Below, piece by piece: positions 16,579 through 25,662 of a DNA stretch of 64,000 nt. A program made the translations under genes and the position numbers. Positions within the stretch are counted from its first letter, which is position 1. The number at the start of each line of letters is the position of its first letter. The notes below the pieces were generated by a model. It did no database searches, was not told the origin of the DNA, and worked only from the letters and a program-made list of their open reading frames with translations. This stretch comes from Fuscibacter oryzae (lineage in GTDB: Bacteria; Pseudomonadota; Alphaproteobacteria; Rhodobacterales; Rhodobacteraceae): positions 1-64,000 of the forward strand of contig NZ_JAESVP010000002.1 in assembly GCF_016765795.1 (NCBI RefSeq). The letters are read 5' to 3'.

Positions 16579-17517
16579 ATGAGCTGGAACCCCGCGCTAG
16601 ACCCAACCATTCCGATCGGCGATCAGGTCGATACCATTGAGGCGGTCATCATCCCCCGTGCCCGTGATCTTGGCGGGTTCGAGGTGCGCCGCGCCTTGCC
16701 CTCGGCGCAGCGGCAGATGGTTGGCCCGTTCATCTTTTTCGACCAGATGGGTCCGGCCGAATTCCTGACGGGGCAGGGCATCGACGTGCGCCCGCACCCC
16801 CATATCGGCCTGTCCACCGTGACCTATCTGCTGAAAGGCCAGATGCACCACCGCGACAGTCTGGGCACCGATGCCTGGATCACGCCCGGAGAGGTGAACC
16901 TGATGGTCGCGGGCAATGGCATCACCCACTCCGAACGCACCGACGGCGCGGTGCGGCAGGCCCCCCATACGATGTTCGGCCTGCAAACTTGGCTGGCGCT
17001 GCCCAAGGCCAACGAAGATGACCCCGCCGCCTTCCACAACGCCCATGCCAGCGCCCTGCCCGAGTTGGAGGGCGAGGGCAAGCATGTCCGCCTGATTCTC
17101 GGCTCTGGCTGGGGCGAAACCGCCCCCGTGCCGCTGCATTCCGAAACCATCTATGCCGATGCCACCCTTGCGCCCGGCGCGTCGCTGCCCTTGCCCGACA
17201 ATCACGAAGACCGCGGCATCTATGTGCTAAAGGGCGAGGTGACCGTGGGCGGCCAAACCTTCCCTGCCGGGCAAATGCTGGTCTTCCGCCCCGGTGACCG
17301 CGTGTCGGTCAAGGCTGGGGGCGAAGGCGCCCGCCTGATGGTGCTGGGCGGCGCGACGATGGACGGCCCCCGACATATCTGGTGGAACTTCGTCGCCTCG
17401 TCCAAAGACCGCATCGACGCCGCGAAAGAGGCCTGGCGGGCAGGAGATTGGGCGCATGGTCGATTCCATCTGCCGCCAAATGACAATGCAGAGTTCATCC
17501 CGGCACCGGAGCGGTAA
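16579..17517 (+). CDS. Pirin family protein
   Basis: A 312-residue double-cupin protein. The first cupin carries the metal-binding pattern HPHIGLSTVTYLLKG...HRDS followed by GNGITHSE, as in iron-binding pirins and quercetinase-like proteins. The second cupin has the GEVTVGGQTFPAGQMLVF signature. It has no signal peptide, so it is cytoplasmic. A GGAGGC ribosome site precedes the ATG. Bacterial pirins are variously quercetin dioxygenases or redox-sensing partners; the specific role is open. A second, different pirin is encoded at 61582-62493. Confidence 0.9.
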   Translation: MSWNPALDPTIPIGDQVDTIEAVIIPRARDLGGFEVRRALPSAQRQMVGPFIFFDQMGPAEFLTGQGIDVRPHPHIGLSTVTYLLKGQMHHRDSLGTDAWITPGEVNLMVAGNGITHSERTDGAVRQAPHTMFGLQTWLALPKANEDDPAAFHNAHASALPELEGEGKHVRLILGSGWGETAPVPLHSETIYADATLAPGASLPLPDNHEDRGIYVLKGEVTVGGQTFPAGQMLVFRPGDRVSVKAGGEGARLMVLGGATMDGPRHIWWNFVASSKDRIDAAKEAWRAGDWAHGRFHLPPNDNAEFIPAPER

Positions 17518-17560
17518 ATGCCGGGATGACAGCCGCGCCGGTGCCCACTAGCCTGGGCCG

Positions 17561-18394
17561 ATGTCATCCGGTGCCTGGACCTATGTCGAGAACGACCTGA
17601 TCGTCGCGGACTATTTCGCGATGCTGGCAGAGGATTTGGCCGGGCGATCCTACAACAAGGCGGAACATAACAGGCAGTTGCGGCAACATATGCCACGCGC
17701 CCGGGCGGCCATCGAGTTCAAACACCAGAATATCAGTGCGATCCTCAAGGGTCTGGGTGAGCCGTGGATTGCCGGTTACAAACCGGCCGTGAACTATCAG
17801 GAGGCATTGGAGAGTGCCGTTTTGCGCTGGCTGAGCACCCATCCTGAAGGGTGGCTAGGCAACCCCGCAAAACTTATGGGGACCGCACTACGCGAAGCGC
17901 CTCGCCTTTATGTCGGCCCTGCACCGACGCTGTCAAATCAGCCGCCCCCGCCAGAGCTTGATCAGATGCTGCGGCTGGCCCGCAAATATGATGTCGCAGC
18001 CCGCGATGAGCGCAACCGAGCGCTGGGTCGCGCGGGAGAAGAACTTGCCCTTGCCCATGAACGGGAAACACTGCGCGCGGCCGGTCGTGACGACCTTGCA
18101 CGTCGCCTGCGTTGGGTGTCACAGGAGGATGGCGATGGGGCCGGTTATGACATCGCCAGCTTTACGCCGCAGGGCAGGCCGCGGCTGATCGAGGTCAAGA
18201 CGACGAACGGCTGGAATCGGACGCCCTTCCACATTTCCCGCAATGAACTTGCCGTCGCCGAAGAGCGGCGCGGGGAGTGGTGCCTGCTGCGACTGTGGAA
18301 TTTCGCGCGCGCGCCCGAAGCCTTCGAGCTGCATCCTCCGCTTGATGCTCATGTCACTCTGACAGCCACAACTTTTCAGGCCAGCTTTCACTAG
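17561..18394 (+). CDS. DUF3883-domain protein, nuclease-like
   Basis: A 277-residue protein. The C-terminal part (about 185-260) is a DUF3883 (NO VEIN C-terminal-like) domain with a PD-(D/E)xK-like pattern: GYDIASFTPQGRPRLIEVKTT, where Asp, Glu and Lys sit in the spacing used by many restriction-type endonucleases. The N-terminal region (about 1-110) starts ENDLIVADYFAML and carries NKAEHNRQL and KHQNISAIL, a segment often fused to DUF3883 and presumably DNA- or nucleotide-related. No methylase, helicase or other defence gene is next to it; on its right are two tRNA-Asp genes. Function is unproven; a standalone nuclease is likely. Confidence 0.75.
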   Translation: MSSGAWTYVENDLIVADYFAMLAEDLAGRSYNKAEHNRQLRQHMPRARAAIEFKHQNISAILKGLGEPWIAGYKPAVNYQEALESAVLRWLSTHPEGWLGNPAKLMGTALREAPRLYVGPAPTLSNQPPPPELDQMLRLARKYDVAARDERNRALGRAGEELALAHERETLRAAGRDDLARRLRWVSQEDGDGAGYDIASFTPQGRPRLIEVKTTNGWNRTPFHISRNELAVAEERRGEWCLLRLWNFARAPEAFELHPPLDAHVTLTATTFQASFH

Positions 18395-18500
18395 GTTCGG
18401 GAAGGGTGCGTCTTCTACGGAATTCTTCTTTCCCGCGCTTGACGCCGCCTGCGAAGCCCCGTAATACCCGCCCACGCCGGGGCAACCCGGAAACGAGATG

Positions 18501-18577
18501 GCGGTTGTAGCTCAGTTGGTTAGAGTACCGGCCTGTCACGCCGGGGGTCGCGGGTTCGAGCCCCGTCAACCGCGCCA
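18501..18577 (+). tRNA. tRNA-Asp (anticodon GTC), copy 1
   Basis: A 77-base cloverleaf: acceptor GCGGTTG/CAACCGC, anticodon stem CCGGC/GCCGG with loop CTGTCAC (anticodon GTC), T-arm GGTTCGAGCC, discriminator G and encoded CCA. Confidence 0.97.
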
Positions 18578-18607
18578 CTCGTTTCCTGAATGCCCCTCGC
18601 GTAATGC

Positions 18608-18684
18608 GCGGTTGTAGCTCAGTTGGTTAGAGTACCGGCCTGTCACGCCGGGGGTCGCGGGTTCGAGCCCCGTCAACCGCGCCA
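18608..18684 (+). tRNA. tRNA-Asp (anticodon GTC), copy 2
   Basis: Identical in all 77 bases to the copy at 18501-18577 and separated from it by 30 bp, so this is a recent or gene-converted tandem duplication. The two are probably processed from one transcript. Confidence 0.97.
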
Positions 18685-19034
18685 CTTTCCCTTCCCTTCA
18701 TCTTGCACAGATCGGCCCTTGGCCGCCTATCTCATGTGCGTTCTGCCCCCCGGTGCGGCCCAGTCATCGGGCCAGTCACTTTGGCGCGATACGCGTAACA
18801 TGATGAAACATCATCGAAAGTCCTGATCTTTCCCGCGCCGCTGTGGCGGGTCTTCAACCCGGCTTCACGCCCGATCAGAACCGCGCAAGGGGGGCTATCG
18901 CCATGTTCCCGACGGTGCGATGTTCCCCACCGAGGCTGCGGTCCGCCGGGCGACACATCGCCGACGCGACAGACCGGGACGGCCTTGGCCAAACGGCCCG
19001 GAGCGTGGGTGCGACCCCGACCGGGATGGAGCAT
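18685..19034 (+). other. Intergenic region after the tRNA-Asp pair
   Basis: 350 bp in which I see no supported gene. It holds GC-rich stretches able to fold (around 18830-18870 and 18905-18945), and must include the promoter of the DUF1344 gene. A reading frame runs through it in frame with that gene, but it lacks a ribosome site and protein-like composition. Confidence 0.45.
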
Positions 19035-19298
19035 ATGATGCGCAAGACCATTTTCTCGACGATCACCCTTGTTGCCGCCCTTGCCACCGCAGGCGTTGCG
19101 ATGGCGGCCCCCACCGTCACCTTGGGCACTATCAAGGCGCTGGATGCCAAGACCCACACGGTCACGCTGGCCGATGGCTCGGTTTACCAACTGCCCAAGG
19201 GGTTCAAGGCCGAAGCCTTCAAGGCGGGCGAAAAGGTCAAGATCACATGGGAGATGAAGGGCAAGGCCCATGAGGCCAGCGCGATGACCGCCGGCTGA
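19035..19298 (+). CDS. DUF1344 family small periplasmic protein
   Basis: An 87-residue exported protein. A signal peptide (MRKTIFSTITLVAALATAGVAMA) is followed by a short OB-like beta domain: VTLGTIKALDAKTHTVTLADG, LPKGFKAEAFKAGEKVKITWEM. This is the DUF1344 pattern. The start is taken at the ATG at 19035 because GGAG lies 6 bases upstream; the next codon is also ATG. No partner gene suggests a function. A strong terminator follows. Confidence 0.8.
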   Translation: MMRKTIFSTITLVAALATAGVAMAAPTVTLGTIKALDAKTHTVTLADGSVYQLPKGFKAEAFKAGEKVKITWEMKGKAHEASAMTAG

Positions 19299-19326
19299 CC
19301 CCCCCCAGGACGATGCGGCGGTCGGG

Positions 19327-19355
19327 AACGGGGGCCTTCGGGCTCCCGTTTTTTT
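19327..19355 (+). terminator. Rho-independent terminator
   Basis: AACGGGGGCC-TTCG-GGCTCCCGTT forms a 10-bp stem with a UUCG loop and one G-T pair, followed by seven T. It ends the DUF1344 transcript. Confidence 0.92.
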
Positions 19356-19399
19356 AGGGTGTCAGACTTTCAGGGCGCCAGACTTTCAGGGTGCCAGAC
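19356..19399 (-). repeat. 16-bp tandem repeat across the GNAT gene stop codon
   Basis: On the minus strand: GTCTGGCACCCTGAAA, GTCTGGCGCCCTGAAA, GTCTGACACCCT, i.e. two full copies and one partial copy with a 16-base period. The first copy holds the last codons and stop of the acetyltransferase gene, so slippage has copied the gene's 3' end. Confidence 0.75.
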
Positions 19400-19826
19400 G
19401 GGTGCGGTAACGGATATGCCCGTCATAGTCCGACAGGCTGTCATACAGCCGCCGCGCCTGTGCATTCCCCTCTTCCGTCATCCACCAGACCCGCGAAAAC
19501 CCCCGCGCCTTGGCAATGTTGAACAGATCGGCAATCAGCGCCCGGCCCAGCCCCTTGCCCCGCGCTTGTGGGTCAACGAACAGATCCTCCAGATACAGAT
19601 CATCCGCCATCGCCCAGCTGGACGGGTGGTGGTTCCACAGCGCAAAGCCGATCACCCGGCCCCCTTCTTTGGCCAGCCGCAGGTTCATTGGCCCGTCGCC
19701 CATGATCCGCGCCCAGGTCAGCGCGGTCTGCGTCTCGGGCAACTCCACCCCGTAAAAGGCCAAATACCCGGCCCACAGCGCACGCCATGCTGCCTCGTCC
19801 TCTTGCCCTGCATCCCTGATGTTCAT
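19386..19826 (-). CDS. GNAT family N-acetyltransferase
   Basis: A 146-residue acetyl-CoA-dependent acetyltransferase. The acetyl-CoA-binding motif V-D-P-Q-A-R-G-K-G-L-G-R-A-L is plain, as are the preceding YLEDLFV strand and the motif-B segment WMTEEGNAQARRLYDSL. Start at the ATG at 19826; frames extending upstream run through a non-coding repeat element. The length is standard for a single GNAT domain. It lies 57 bp after the M20 peptidase gene on the same strand. The substrate is unknown; small amines or diamines are typical for this subgroup. Confidence 0.88.
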   Translation of the reverse strand: MNIRDAGQEDEAAWRALWAGYLAFYGVELPETQTALTWARIMGDGPMNLRLAKEGGRVIGFALWNHHPSSWAMADDLYLEDLFVDPQARGKGLGRALIADLFNIAKARGFSRVWWMTEEGNAQARRLYDSLSDYDGHIRYRTRLAP

Positions 19827-19880
19827 TTCATACTGGCCCAAATATCCCACGGAGGGTGCGGGGGGTGTGAAACCCCCCGC
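19827..19880 (-). repeat. Dispersed hairpin + GATATTT intergenic element, copy 3
   Basis: Minus strand: GCGGGGGGTTTCACACCCCCC hairpin, then CACCCTCCGTGGGATATTT and GGGCCAGTATGAA, ending at the GNAT start codon. It sits between the M20 peptidase stop and the GNAT gene and could terminate the peptidase transcript or set its 3' end. Confidence 0.6.
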
Positions 19881-19882
19881 TC

Positions 19883-21256
19883 TTACGCCTGCAACCGGGC
19901 CAGAACCCGCGCCCAACTGCGGATGCCCTTGTGGAAACACTCCACATCATATTTTTCGTTGGGCGAATGGATCTGGTCATCATCCCGGCCAAAGCCGATC
20001 AGCATCGCATCCATGCCCAGCACGGTCTTGAAATAGCCCGCAATCGGGATCGACCCGCCGCAGCCGATATAGGCCGCAGGCACGCCCCATTCGTCGCTCA
20101 GCGCCTGACGGGCCGATTCGAAGGCGGGGTCGCCGATCGCCATGACGCCGGCGGGCGAATTGCCGTGGCCGTGGAATTCCACGGTGCAATCGGGCGGCAG
20201 TTGCGCCTGCACCCAGGCGCGGAAGTTTTCGCGGATGGCAAAGGGGTCTTGGTCCCCTACCAAGCGGAACGACACCTTGGCATGGGCCTCGGCGGGCAAC
20301 ACGGTCTTGAAGCCTTCGCCAGTATACCCACCCCAGATGCCGTTGATCTCTGCCGTCGGCCGCGACCACAGCATTTCCAGGGGCGTGCGGTCCACCTCGC
20401 CCGCAGGCACCGACAGGCCAACATCGCCTAGGAATTTTGCGGCATCAAAGGTCAGGTTCTGCCATTGCGCCCGGATCTCGTCGGGCAGTTCGGTTACTCC
20501 ATCATAGAAATGGGGCACCGTCACGCGGCCATTGGCATCATGCAGCCCGGCCAGCACCTTGGACAGCACGCGGATCGGGTTGATCGCCGCCCCGCCATAG
20601 CCGCCCGAATGCAGGTCTTTGTTCGGGCCATGGATCGTCAGTTCCTCGCCCAACAGCCCGCGCAACATGGTGGTGATGGCGGGGGTCTGGTCGTCGAACA
20701 GCCCGGTATCGCAGATCAGCGCGATCTCGGCTTTCAGCTCTGCGGCGTTGTCTTTCATGAAGGGGATAAGCGAAGGCGAGCCCGATTCTTCCTCGCCCTC
20801 CAGAAAGATCGTCAGCTTGCCCGGCAGGCTGCCATGCACGGCTTTCCAAGCCCGGCAGGCCTCCACGAACGTCATCAACTGGCCTTTGTCATCCGATGCC
20901 CCCCGGCCGCGGATCAACGGGCCCTTGGGGCCATCCTGAATTTCGGGGTCAAACGGGTCACGGTCCCAAAGATTCAGAGGATCAACGGGTTGCACGTCAT
21001 AGTGCCCGTAGAACAGCAGGTGTCGCCCGCCCGTTCCGCCATGCCCCACGACCATGGGGTGGCCGGGTGTCGGGCGGCTGGAGGCGTCAAACCCCAGGCC
21101 CTTCAGATCCTCAACCAGCCAGTCGGCGGCCTTGGCGCATTCGGCCTTGTAGGCCGGATCGGTGGAAATCGAGGGAATGCGCAGCAGCACCATCAGGCGG
21201 TCCAGCGCCTGCGGCAGATCCTGGTCGATGCGGGCCAGCACGGCATCAAGGCTCAT
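19883..21256 (-). CDS. M20-family metallopeptidase (dipeptidase)
   Basis: A 457-residue cytoplasmic di-zinc peptidase. Zinc-binding and catalytic segments are visible: LLFYGHYDVQPVDP (His and Asp), GRGASDDKGQL (bridging Asp), EGEEESGSPSL (catalytic and metal Glu) and CDTG, with a dimerisation domain in the middle and a C-terminal CGGSIP. The pattern matches the carnosinase/DUG1-like M20 subgroup that splits dipeptides. The ATG at 21256 with GGAG before it is preferred; an upstream ATG at 21268 is possible. It is divergent from the small secreted-protein gene before hemA. Confidence 0.92.
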   Translation of the reverse strand: MSLDAVLARIDQDLPQALDRLMVLLRIPSISTDPAYKAECAKAADWLVEDLKGLGFDASSRPTPGHPMVVGHGGTGGRHLLFYGHYDVQPVDPLNLWDRDPFDPEIQDGPKGPLIRGRGASDDKGQLMTFVEACRAWKAVHGSLPGKLTIFLEGEEESGSPSLIPFMKDNAAELKAEIALICDTGLFDDQTPAITTMLRGLLGEELTIHGPNKDLHSGGYGGAAINPIRVLSKVLAGLHDANGRVTVPHFYDGVTELPDEIRAQWQNLTFDAAKFLGDVGLSVPAGEVDRTPLEMLWSRPTAEINGIWGGYTGEGFKTVLPAEAHAKVSFRLVGDQDPFAIRENFRAWVQAQLPPDCTVEFHGHGNSPAGVMAIGDPAFESARQALSDEWGVPAAYIGCGGSIPIAGYFKTVLGMDAMLIGFGRDDDQIHSPNEKYDVECFHKGIRSWARVLARLQA

Positions 21257-21360
21257 CACACTCTCCATCTCGTGAACGGCGGGGCGCAGCCTAGCAGGCG
21301 GGCAGGGACTGTCCAGAGCCGCCGCCTTGCGCTAGAAGGCCGGAAAACCAGAGGTGCCCG

Positions 21361-21771
21361 ATGTCCTTGCGCGCAATCACGATCCTGTCCCTGACCCTGC
21401 TGGCCGCCCCGGCGCTGGCCCAGACCGCAACGGTAGAAACCGCCAAACTCGGCAAATCGCAGGTCACGCTGACCGCCCATTCGTTCCTTACGCCCGAGGA
21501 ATTGCAGACCCTGCGTCTGGTGATGACCAACAAACAGGCGCTGTCGGTGTTCCTGCCGGGCAAGCCCGCGAATTTCTCGGCGCTGGCCGTCTCGCCCAGC
21601 GAAGGCTTCATCCGCGGCGGCAAGCCGGTGGCCTCTGCCGCCGCAGTCGCCGATCTGCCCGATGTCGATACCGCCCGTCTGAACGCGCTTCAGTCCTGCG
21701 ACAAGGCCCGCGCCAAGGCCAGCGAACCTTGCGTCGTGGTGCTGGAAGTCGGCCCGGCCAAGAAAAAATAG
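21361..21771 (+). CDS. Small exported protein of unknown function
   Basis: 136 residues with a clear signal peptide (LRAITILSLTLLAAPALAQ), then a soluble domain with two cysteines in its last third (QSCDKARAKASEPCVVV) that could form a disulfide, and a Lys tail. I do not recognise a family. It ends 115 bp before hemA in the same direction, with the FNR-like box between them, so hemA has its own promoter. Confidence 0.7.
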   Translation: MSLRAITILSLTLLAAPALAQTATVETAKLGKSQVTLTAHSFLTPEELQTLRLVMTNKQALSVFLPGKPANFSALAVSPSEGFIRGGKPVASAAAVADLPDVDTARLNALQSCDKARAKASEPCVVVLEVGPAKKK

Positions 21772-21816
21772 CCGAAAGTCGGGGCGGCAAATTGCCATCT
21801 TTCGGATAAAAGAGAT

Positions 21817-21830
21817 TTGACGCACATCAA
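21817..21830 (+). promoter_or_regulatory. FNR/FnrL-type binding site upstream of hemA
   Basis: TTGACGCACATCAA matches the FNR consensus TTGAT-N4-ATCAA at 9 of 10 defined positions. It ends 55 bases before the hemA start codon. In Rhodobacter sphaeroides hemA is known to be controlled by FnrL through such a box, so oxygen-responsive heme synthesis is expected. Confidence 0.75.
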
Positions 21831-21885
21831 TGTTGCCAAGGTCGTCTCGGTGCTATTGCCGGGGCGTTGCCCAGGAGACGCCAAG

Positions 21886-23115
21886 ATGGACTATACCGCA
21901 GCACTTGATGCCGCTTTGAACCGCCTGCACGACGAAGGCCGCTATCGCACCTTCATCGACATCAAGCGCACCAAGGATCAGTTCCCCAAGGCGATCTGGA
22001 CCAAGCCAGACGGAACCGAGCGCGAGATCACCGTCTGGTGCGGCAATGACTATCTGGGCATGGGCCAGCACCCCGTGGTTCTGGCCGCCATGCATGAGGC
22101 GCTGGACGCGACCGGCGCCGGTTCGGGCGGCACGCGCAACATCTCTGGCACCACGGTTTACCACAACCAGTTAGAGGCCGAGATAGCTGATCTGCATGGC
22201 AAAGAGGCCGCACTGGTGTTTTCCAGTGCCTACATTGCCAACGATGCCACGCTGTCCACGCTGCGGGTGCTGTTTCCCGGCCTGATCATCTATTCCGACG
22301 CGCTGAACCATGCCTCGATGATCGAAGGGGTGCGGCGGGGTGGCGGGTTGAAGCGGGTTTTCCGCCACAACGATGTGGCCCATCTGCGCGAATTGATCGC
22401 GGCGGATGACCCGGCTGCGCCCAAGCTGATTGCGTTTGAATCGATCTATTCGATGGATGGTGATTTTGGCCCGATCAAGGAAATCTGCGATCTGGCAGAG
22501 GAGGTCGGTGCCCTGACCTACCTTGATGAAGTGCATGCCGTGGGCATGTATGGACCGCGCGGGGCAGGGGTGGCCGAGCGTGATGGCCAGATGCACCGCG
22601 TGGACATTATAAACGCCACTTTGGGCAAGGCTTTCGGGGTGTTTGGCGGCTATATTGCTGCAAGTGCGAAGATGGTCGATGCCATCCGCAGCTATGCGCC
22701 TGGCTTCATTTTCACCACCTCGCTGCCGCCTGCGGTGGCGGCCGGTGCGGCGGCGTCGATTGCTTTTCTGAAGACGGCAGAGGGGCAAAAGCTACGGGAT
22801 TCCCAACAGTTGCATGCCCGCATCCTGAAAATGCGCTTGCGCGGTTTGGGCCTGCCGATCATCGACAACGGGTCACATATTGTACCCGTGCATGTCGGCA
22901 ACCCCACCCATTGCAAGATGCTGTCCGACATGCTGCTGGATCAGTTCGGCGTCTATGTCCAGCCGATCAACTTTCCCACCGTGCCGCGCGGAACCGAGCG
23001 GCTGCGCTTTACCCCATCGCCGGTTCACGATGCGCCGCAGATTGACGCAGTTGTGAAGGCGATGGATGCGCTATGGCGGCACTGTGCGCTGAATCGCGCC
23101 GAGGCTTCTGCCTAA
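21886..23115 (+). CDS. hemA: 5-aminolevulinate synthase
   Basis: A 409-residue PLP enzyme that condenses glycine and succinyl-CoA to 5-aminolevulinate, the first step of the C4 tetrapyrrole pathway of alphaproteobacteria. The start [20 protein letters not shown], the glycine-rich [13 protein letters not shown] segment, the [13 protein letters not shown] motif and the PLP lysine K248 (ATLGKAFGV) all agree with Rhodobacter HemA. An AGGAG ribosome site precedes the ATG. Control by oxygen is suggested by the FNR-like box upstream. Some Rhodobacter species carry a second synthase, hemT; this one fits HemA best. Confidence 0.96.
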   Translation: MDYTAALDAALNRLHDEGRYRTFIDIKRTKDQFPKAIWTKPDGTEREITVWCGNDYLGMGQHPVVLAAMHEALDATGAGSGGTRNISGTTVYHNQLEAEIADLHGKEAALVFSSAYIANDATLSTLRVLFPGLIIYSDALNHASMIEGVRRGGGLKRVFRHNDVAHLRELIAADDPAAPKLIAFESIYSMDGDFGPIKEICDLAEEVGALTYLDEVHAVGMYGPRGAGVAERDGQMHRVDIINATLGKAFGVFGGYIAASAKMVDAIRSYAPGFIFTTSLPPAVAAGAAASIAFLKTAEGQKLRDSQQLHARILKMRLRGLGLPIIDNGSHIVPVHVGNPTHCKMLSDMLLDQFGVYVQPINFPTVPRGTERLRFTPSPVHDAPQIDAVVKAMDALWRHCALNRAEASA

Positions 23116-23230
23116 CCCTGCTTCCGCATGTGCAGAATCGCTTGTCCTGTGTTACGGAAACCGACAAAAGAAGTGCGTGAGTCGCCGTGAACGGCGGCTT
23201 CTGGGGACAAGCGGGAAGGCAGGGCGGCGT

Positions 23231-24448
23231 ATGATCGGGCGGAGGTCAAAGACTCCGGCGCCAGAGGCGGACAAGCCGAAGGGGTTCGATGATTTCGAAC
23301 TGCGTCTGGGCGACCTGATGCGGGGCGAGCGGGCCACGCTGGGCAAATCCCTGCTGGACGTCCAACGTGAATTGAAGATCAAGGCGACCTACATCGCGGC
23401 GATTGAAAACGCCGATGTCGGTGCCTTTGAAACCCCCGGTTTCATTGCGGGCTATGTACGGTCCTATTCGCGCTATCTGGGTATGGACCCGGATATGGCC
23501 TTTGCCAAGTTCTGCCGCGAGGCGAATTTTGAGGTGGCGCATGGCATGTCTGCCGCAGCGTCGCCGGTGTCCATCGCCGCCAAGCGTGCCAAGCGCGCCG
23601 ATGGCGAGGGGCATGACCCCATCGCCAAACCGGCGATTTCGTTCACGCCGGTCGGCCAAAGCCTGTTTTCGCATGTCGAGCCGGGGGCCATCGGCTCTAT
23701 CGCGCTGCTGGTCGCGCTGATCGGTGCCATCGGTTATGGCGGCTGGTCGGTTCTGCAAGAGGTGCAGCGCGTCCAGTTGGCACCGATTGATCAAGCCCCG
23801 TCTGTCGTGGCCGAGATCGACCCCCTTGGCAATGTTGCGGGCGATGCGCCCTTGGTGCGGTCTGCCCCGGAACAGGGCCAGCAACTGGCCGCTGCCGATG
23901 GGGCAACCGCCGATCCGCTGGATCGTCTTTATCGCCCAGAGGCGCTGGATGTGCCGCTGCTCGAGGCGCGCGACGGCCCGATCGGCACGATCAACCCGCG
24001 TCAGGGCATGCCTGATGACAACAGTCTTGCCAGCGCGGTTGACGCGGCTGTGGAGCAGGTTGTCACCGGCGACGGTGTGCAGGTTGTGGCGCAGGCCAAT
24101 CCGGGTGTCGAACTGTTGGCCGTGCGCCCGTCTTGGGTGCAGGTCACGGCCAAGGACGGCACCGTTTTGTTCGAGAAAATCCTTGATGCAGGCGAACGCT
24201 ATTCCGTGCCGCCGCTGCAAGAGGCAGCTGTGCTGCGTGCGGGCAACTCCGGCTCGGTCTATTTTCAGGTCAACGGTCAGACCTATGGCCCGGCGGCCAA
24301 GGGCGCCAATGTTGTCAAGAACGTCAATCTGGGGGCCGATGCGCTGCTGGCCGCCTATAAACCTGCCGATCCGACGGCAGATTCGGCGCTTGCGCAGTTC
24401 GTGGCCGATGCCGGGGCCGTTGCAGCCCCCGTTCCGGCAACCGAATAA
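23231..24448 (+). CDS. RodZ-like helix-turn-helix / DUF4115 membrane protein
   Basis: About 405 residues. An N-terminal HTH_25 domain (about 20-90: [34 protein letters not shown]) is followed by a basic linker, one membrane helix ([19 protein letters not shown], about 156-174) and a periplasmic DUF4115 domain near the end ([22 protein letters not shown]). This layout matches RodZ, which links MreB to the cell-shape machinery. The rodZ-ispG neighbourhood is also seen in enterobacteria. ATG 23231 is chosen; a GTG 18 codons upstream remains possible. A perfect hairpin terminator follows. Confidence 0.8.
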   Translation: MIGRRSKTPAPEADKPKGFDDFELRLGDLMRGERATLGKSLLDVQRELKIKATYIAAIENADVGAFETPGFIAGYVRSYSRYLGMDPDMAFAKFCREANFEVAHGMSAAASPVSIAAKRAKRADGEGHDPIAKPAISFTPVGQSLFSHVEPGAIGSIALLVALIGAIGYGGWSVLQEVQRVQLAPIDQAPSVVAEIDPLGNVAGDAPLVRSAPEQGQQLAAADGATADPLDRLYRPEALDVPLLEARDGPIGTINPRQGMPDDNSLASAVDAAVEQVVTGDGVQVVAQANPGVELLAVRPSWVQVTAKDGTVLFEKILDAGERYSVPPLQEAAVLRAGNSGSVYFQVNGQTYGPAAKGANVVKNVNLGADALLAAYKPADPTADSALAQFVADAGAVAAPVPATE

Positions 24449-24463
24449 CCCTATTCGTGATGC

Positions 24464-24506
24464 CCAAAAGGCCCCGGTCGCATTGCGCCGGGGCCTTTTG
24501 GCTTTT
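24464..24506 (+). terminator. Strong rho-independent terminator
   Basis: A perfect 14-bp stem (CCAAAAGGCCCCGG / CCGGGGCCTTTTGG) with a 10-base loop, followed by CTTTTAT. It separates the rodZ-like gene from ispG, so ispG may need its own promoter or read-through. Confidence 0.9.
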
Positions 24507-24537
24507 ATCTAGGGCGCGTGATCGCAGGAGACCGCCG

Positions 24538-25662
24538 ATGACCCACAATCCCGTCCGCCCCTGGCGCAACATCGAGCGCCGTGTCAGCCGCCAGATTCGC
24601 GTGGGCAAGGTGCTGGTGGGGGGGCATGCACCGATCTCGGTCCAGACCATGACCAACACCATCACCTCGGACGTGGCGGCCACGCTGGACCAGATCCAGC
24701 GCGCGGCGATTGCCGGGGCCGATATTGTGCGGGTGTCCACGCCGGATGTGGATTCGACCCGCGCCTTAAAGGCGATTTGCGCCGAAAGCCCGGTGCCGAT
24801 CGTGGCCGACATCCATTTCCACTACAAACGCGCGATCGAGGCGGCAGAGGCGGGGGCGGCCTGCCTGCGGATCAACCCCGGCAACATCGGCGATGCCAAG
24901 CGTGTGGCCGAGGTGGTCAGGGCGGCCAAGGACCACGGCTGCTCCATCCGCATCGGCGTCAACGCCGGTTCGCTGGAAAAGCACCTGCTGGACAAATATG
25001 GCGAGCCTTGCCCGGATGCCATGGTGGAAAGCGGCCTCGACCATATCAAGCTGTTGCAGGACAACGATTTTCACGAATACAAGATCAGCGTGAAAGCCAG
25101 CGACGTGTTCATGGCCGCCGCCGCCTATCAGCAGCTTGCCCATGTCACCGACGCGCCGATCCATCTGGGCATCACCGAGGCCGGGGGGCTGGTTTCCGGC
25201 ACCGTAAAATCGGCCATCGGCCTTGGCAGCCTGTTGTGGTTCGGCATTGGCGACACGATCCGCGTCTCGCTGTCCGCCGATCCGGTGGAAGAGGTGAAGG
25301 TGGGGTTTGAAATCCTCAAATCCCTTGGCCTGCGTCACCGGGGTGTGACGATCATTTCCTGCCCAAGCTGCGCCCGTCAGGGGTTTGACGTGATCAAGAC
25401 GGTGTCAGAGCTGGAAAACCGGCTGGCCCATGTGACGACCAGCCTGAGCCTGTCGATCATCGGTTGCGTGGTGAACGGGCCGGGCGAGGCCTTGATGACC
25501 GACATCGGATTCACCGGCGGCGGGGCAGGGACGGGCATGGTCTATCTGGCGGGCAAGCAGCACCACAAGCTGGGCAATGACAAGATGATCGACCACATCG
25601 TCGAATTGGTCGAGGCCAAGGCCGCCGAGATCGAGGCCGAGGCGGCGAAGGCGGCGGAATAG
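24538..25662 (+). CDS. ispG: 4-hydroxy-3-methylbut-2-enyl-diphosphate synthase (flavodoxin/ferredoxin)
   Basis: A 374-residue [4Fe-4S] enzyme of the non-mevalonate isoprenoid pathway, converting MEcPP to HMBPP. The N-terminal TIM-barrel segments are VSVQTMTN-like ([10 protein letters not shown]), VADIHFHYK and LRINPGNIG. The cluster ligands C275 and C278 (CPSC) and C310, with the nearby conserved Glu317 (NGPGEA), are all present. An AGGAG site precedes the ATG. The Ala/Glu-rich tail is dispensable-looking. Confidence 0.96.
   Translation: MTHNPVRPWRNIERRVSRQIRVGKVLVGGHAPISVQTMTNTITSDVAATLDQIQRAAIAGADIVRVSTPDVDSTRALKAICAESPVPIVADIHFHYKRAIEAAEAGAACLRINPGNIGDAKRVAEVVRAAKDHGCSIRIGVNAGSLEKHLLDKYGEPCPDAMVESGLDHIKLLQDNDFHEYKISVKASDVFMAAAAYQQLAHVTDAPIHLGITEAGGLVSGTVKSAIGLGSLLWFGIGDTIRVSLSADPVEEVKVGFEILKSLGLRHRGVTIISCPSCARQGFDVIKTVSELENRLAHVTTSLSLSIIGCVVNGPGEALMTDIGFTGGGAGTGMVYLAGKQHHKLGNDKMIDHIVELVEAKAAEIEAEAAKAAE

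Noticed and set aside
18843-19034. N-terminal extension of the DUF1344 protein
   Set aside because: The in-frame extension lacks a ribosome site and protein-like composition, and it would bury the signal peptide that starts at 19035.
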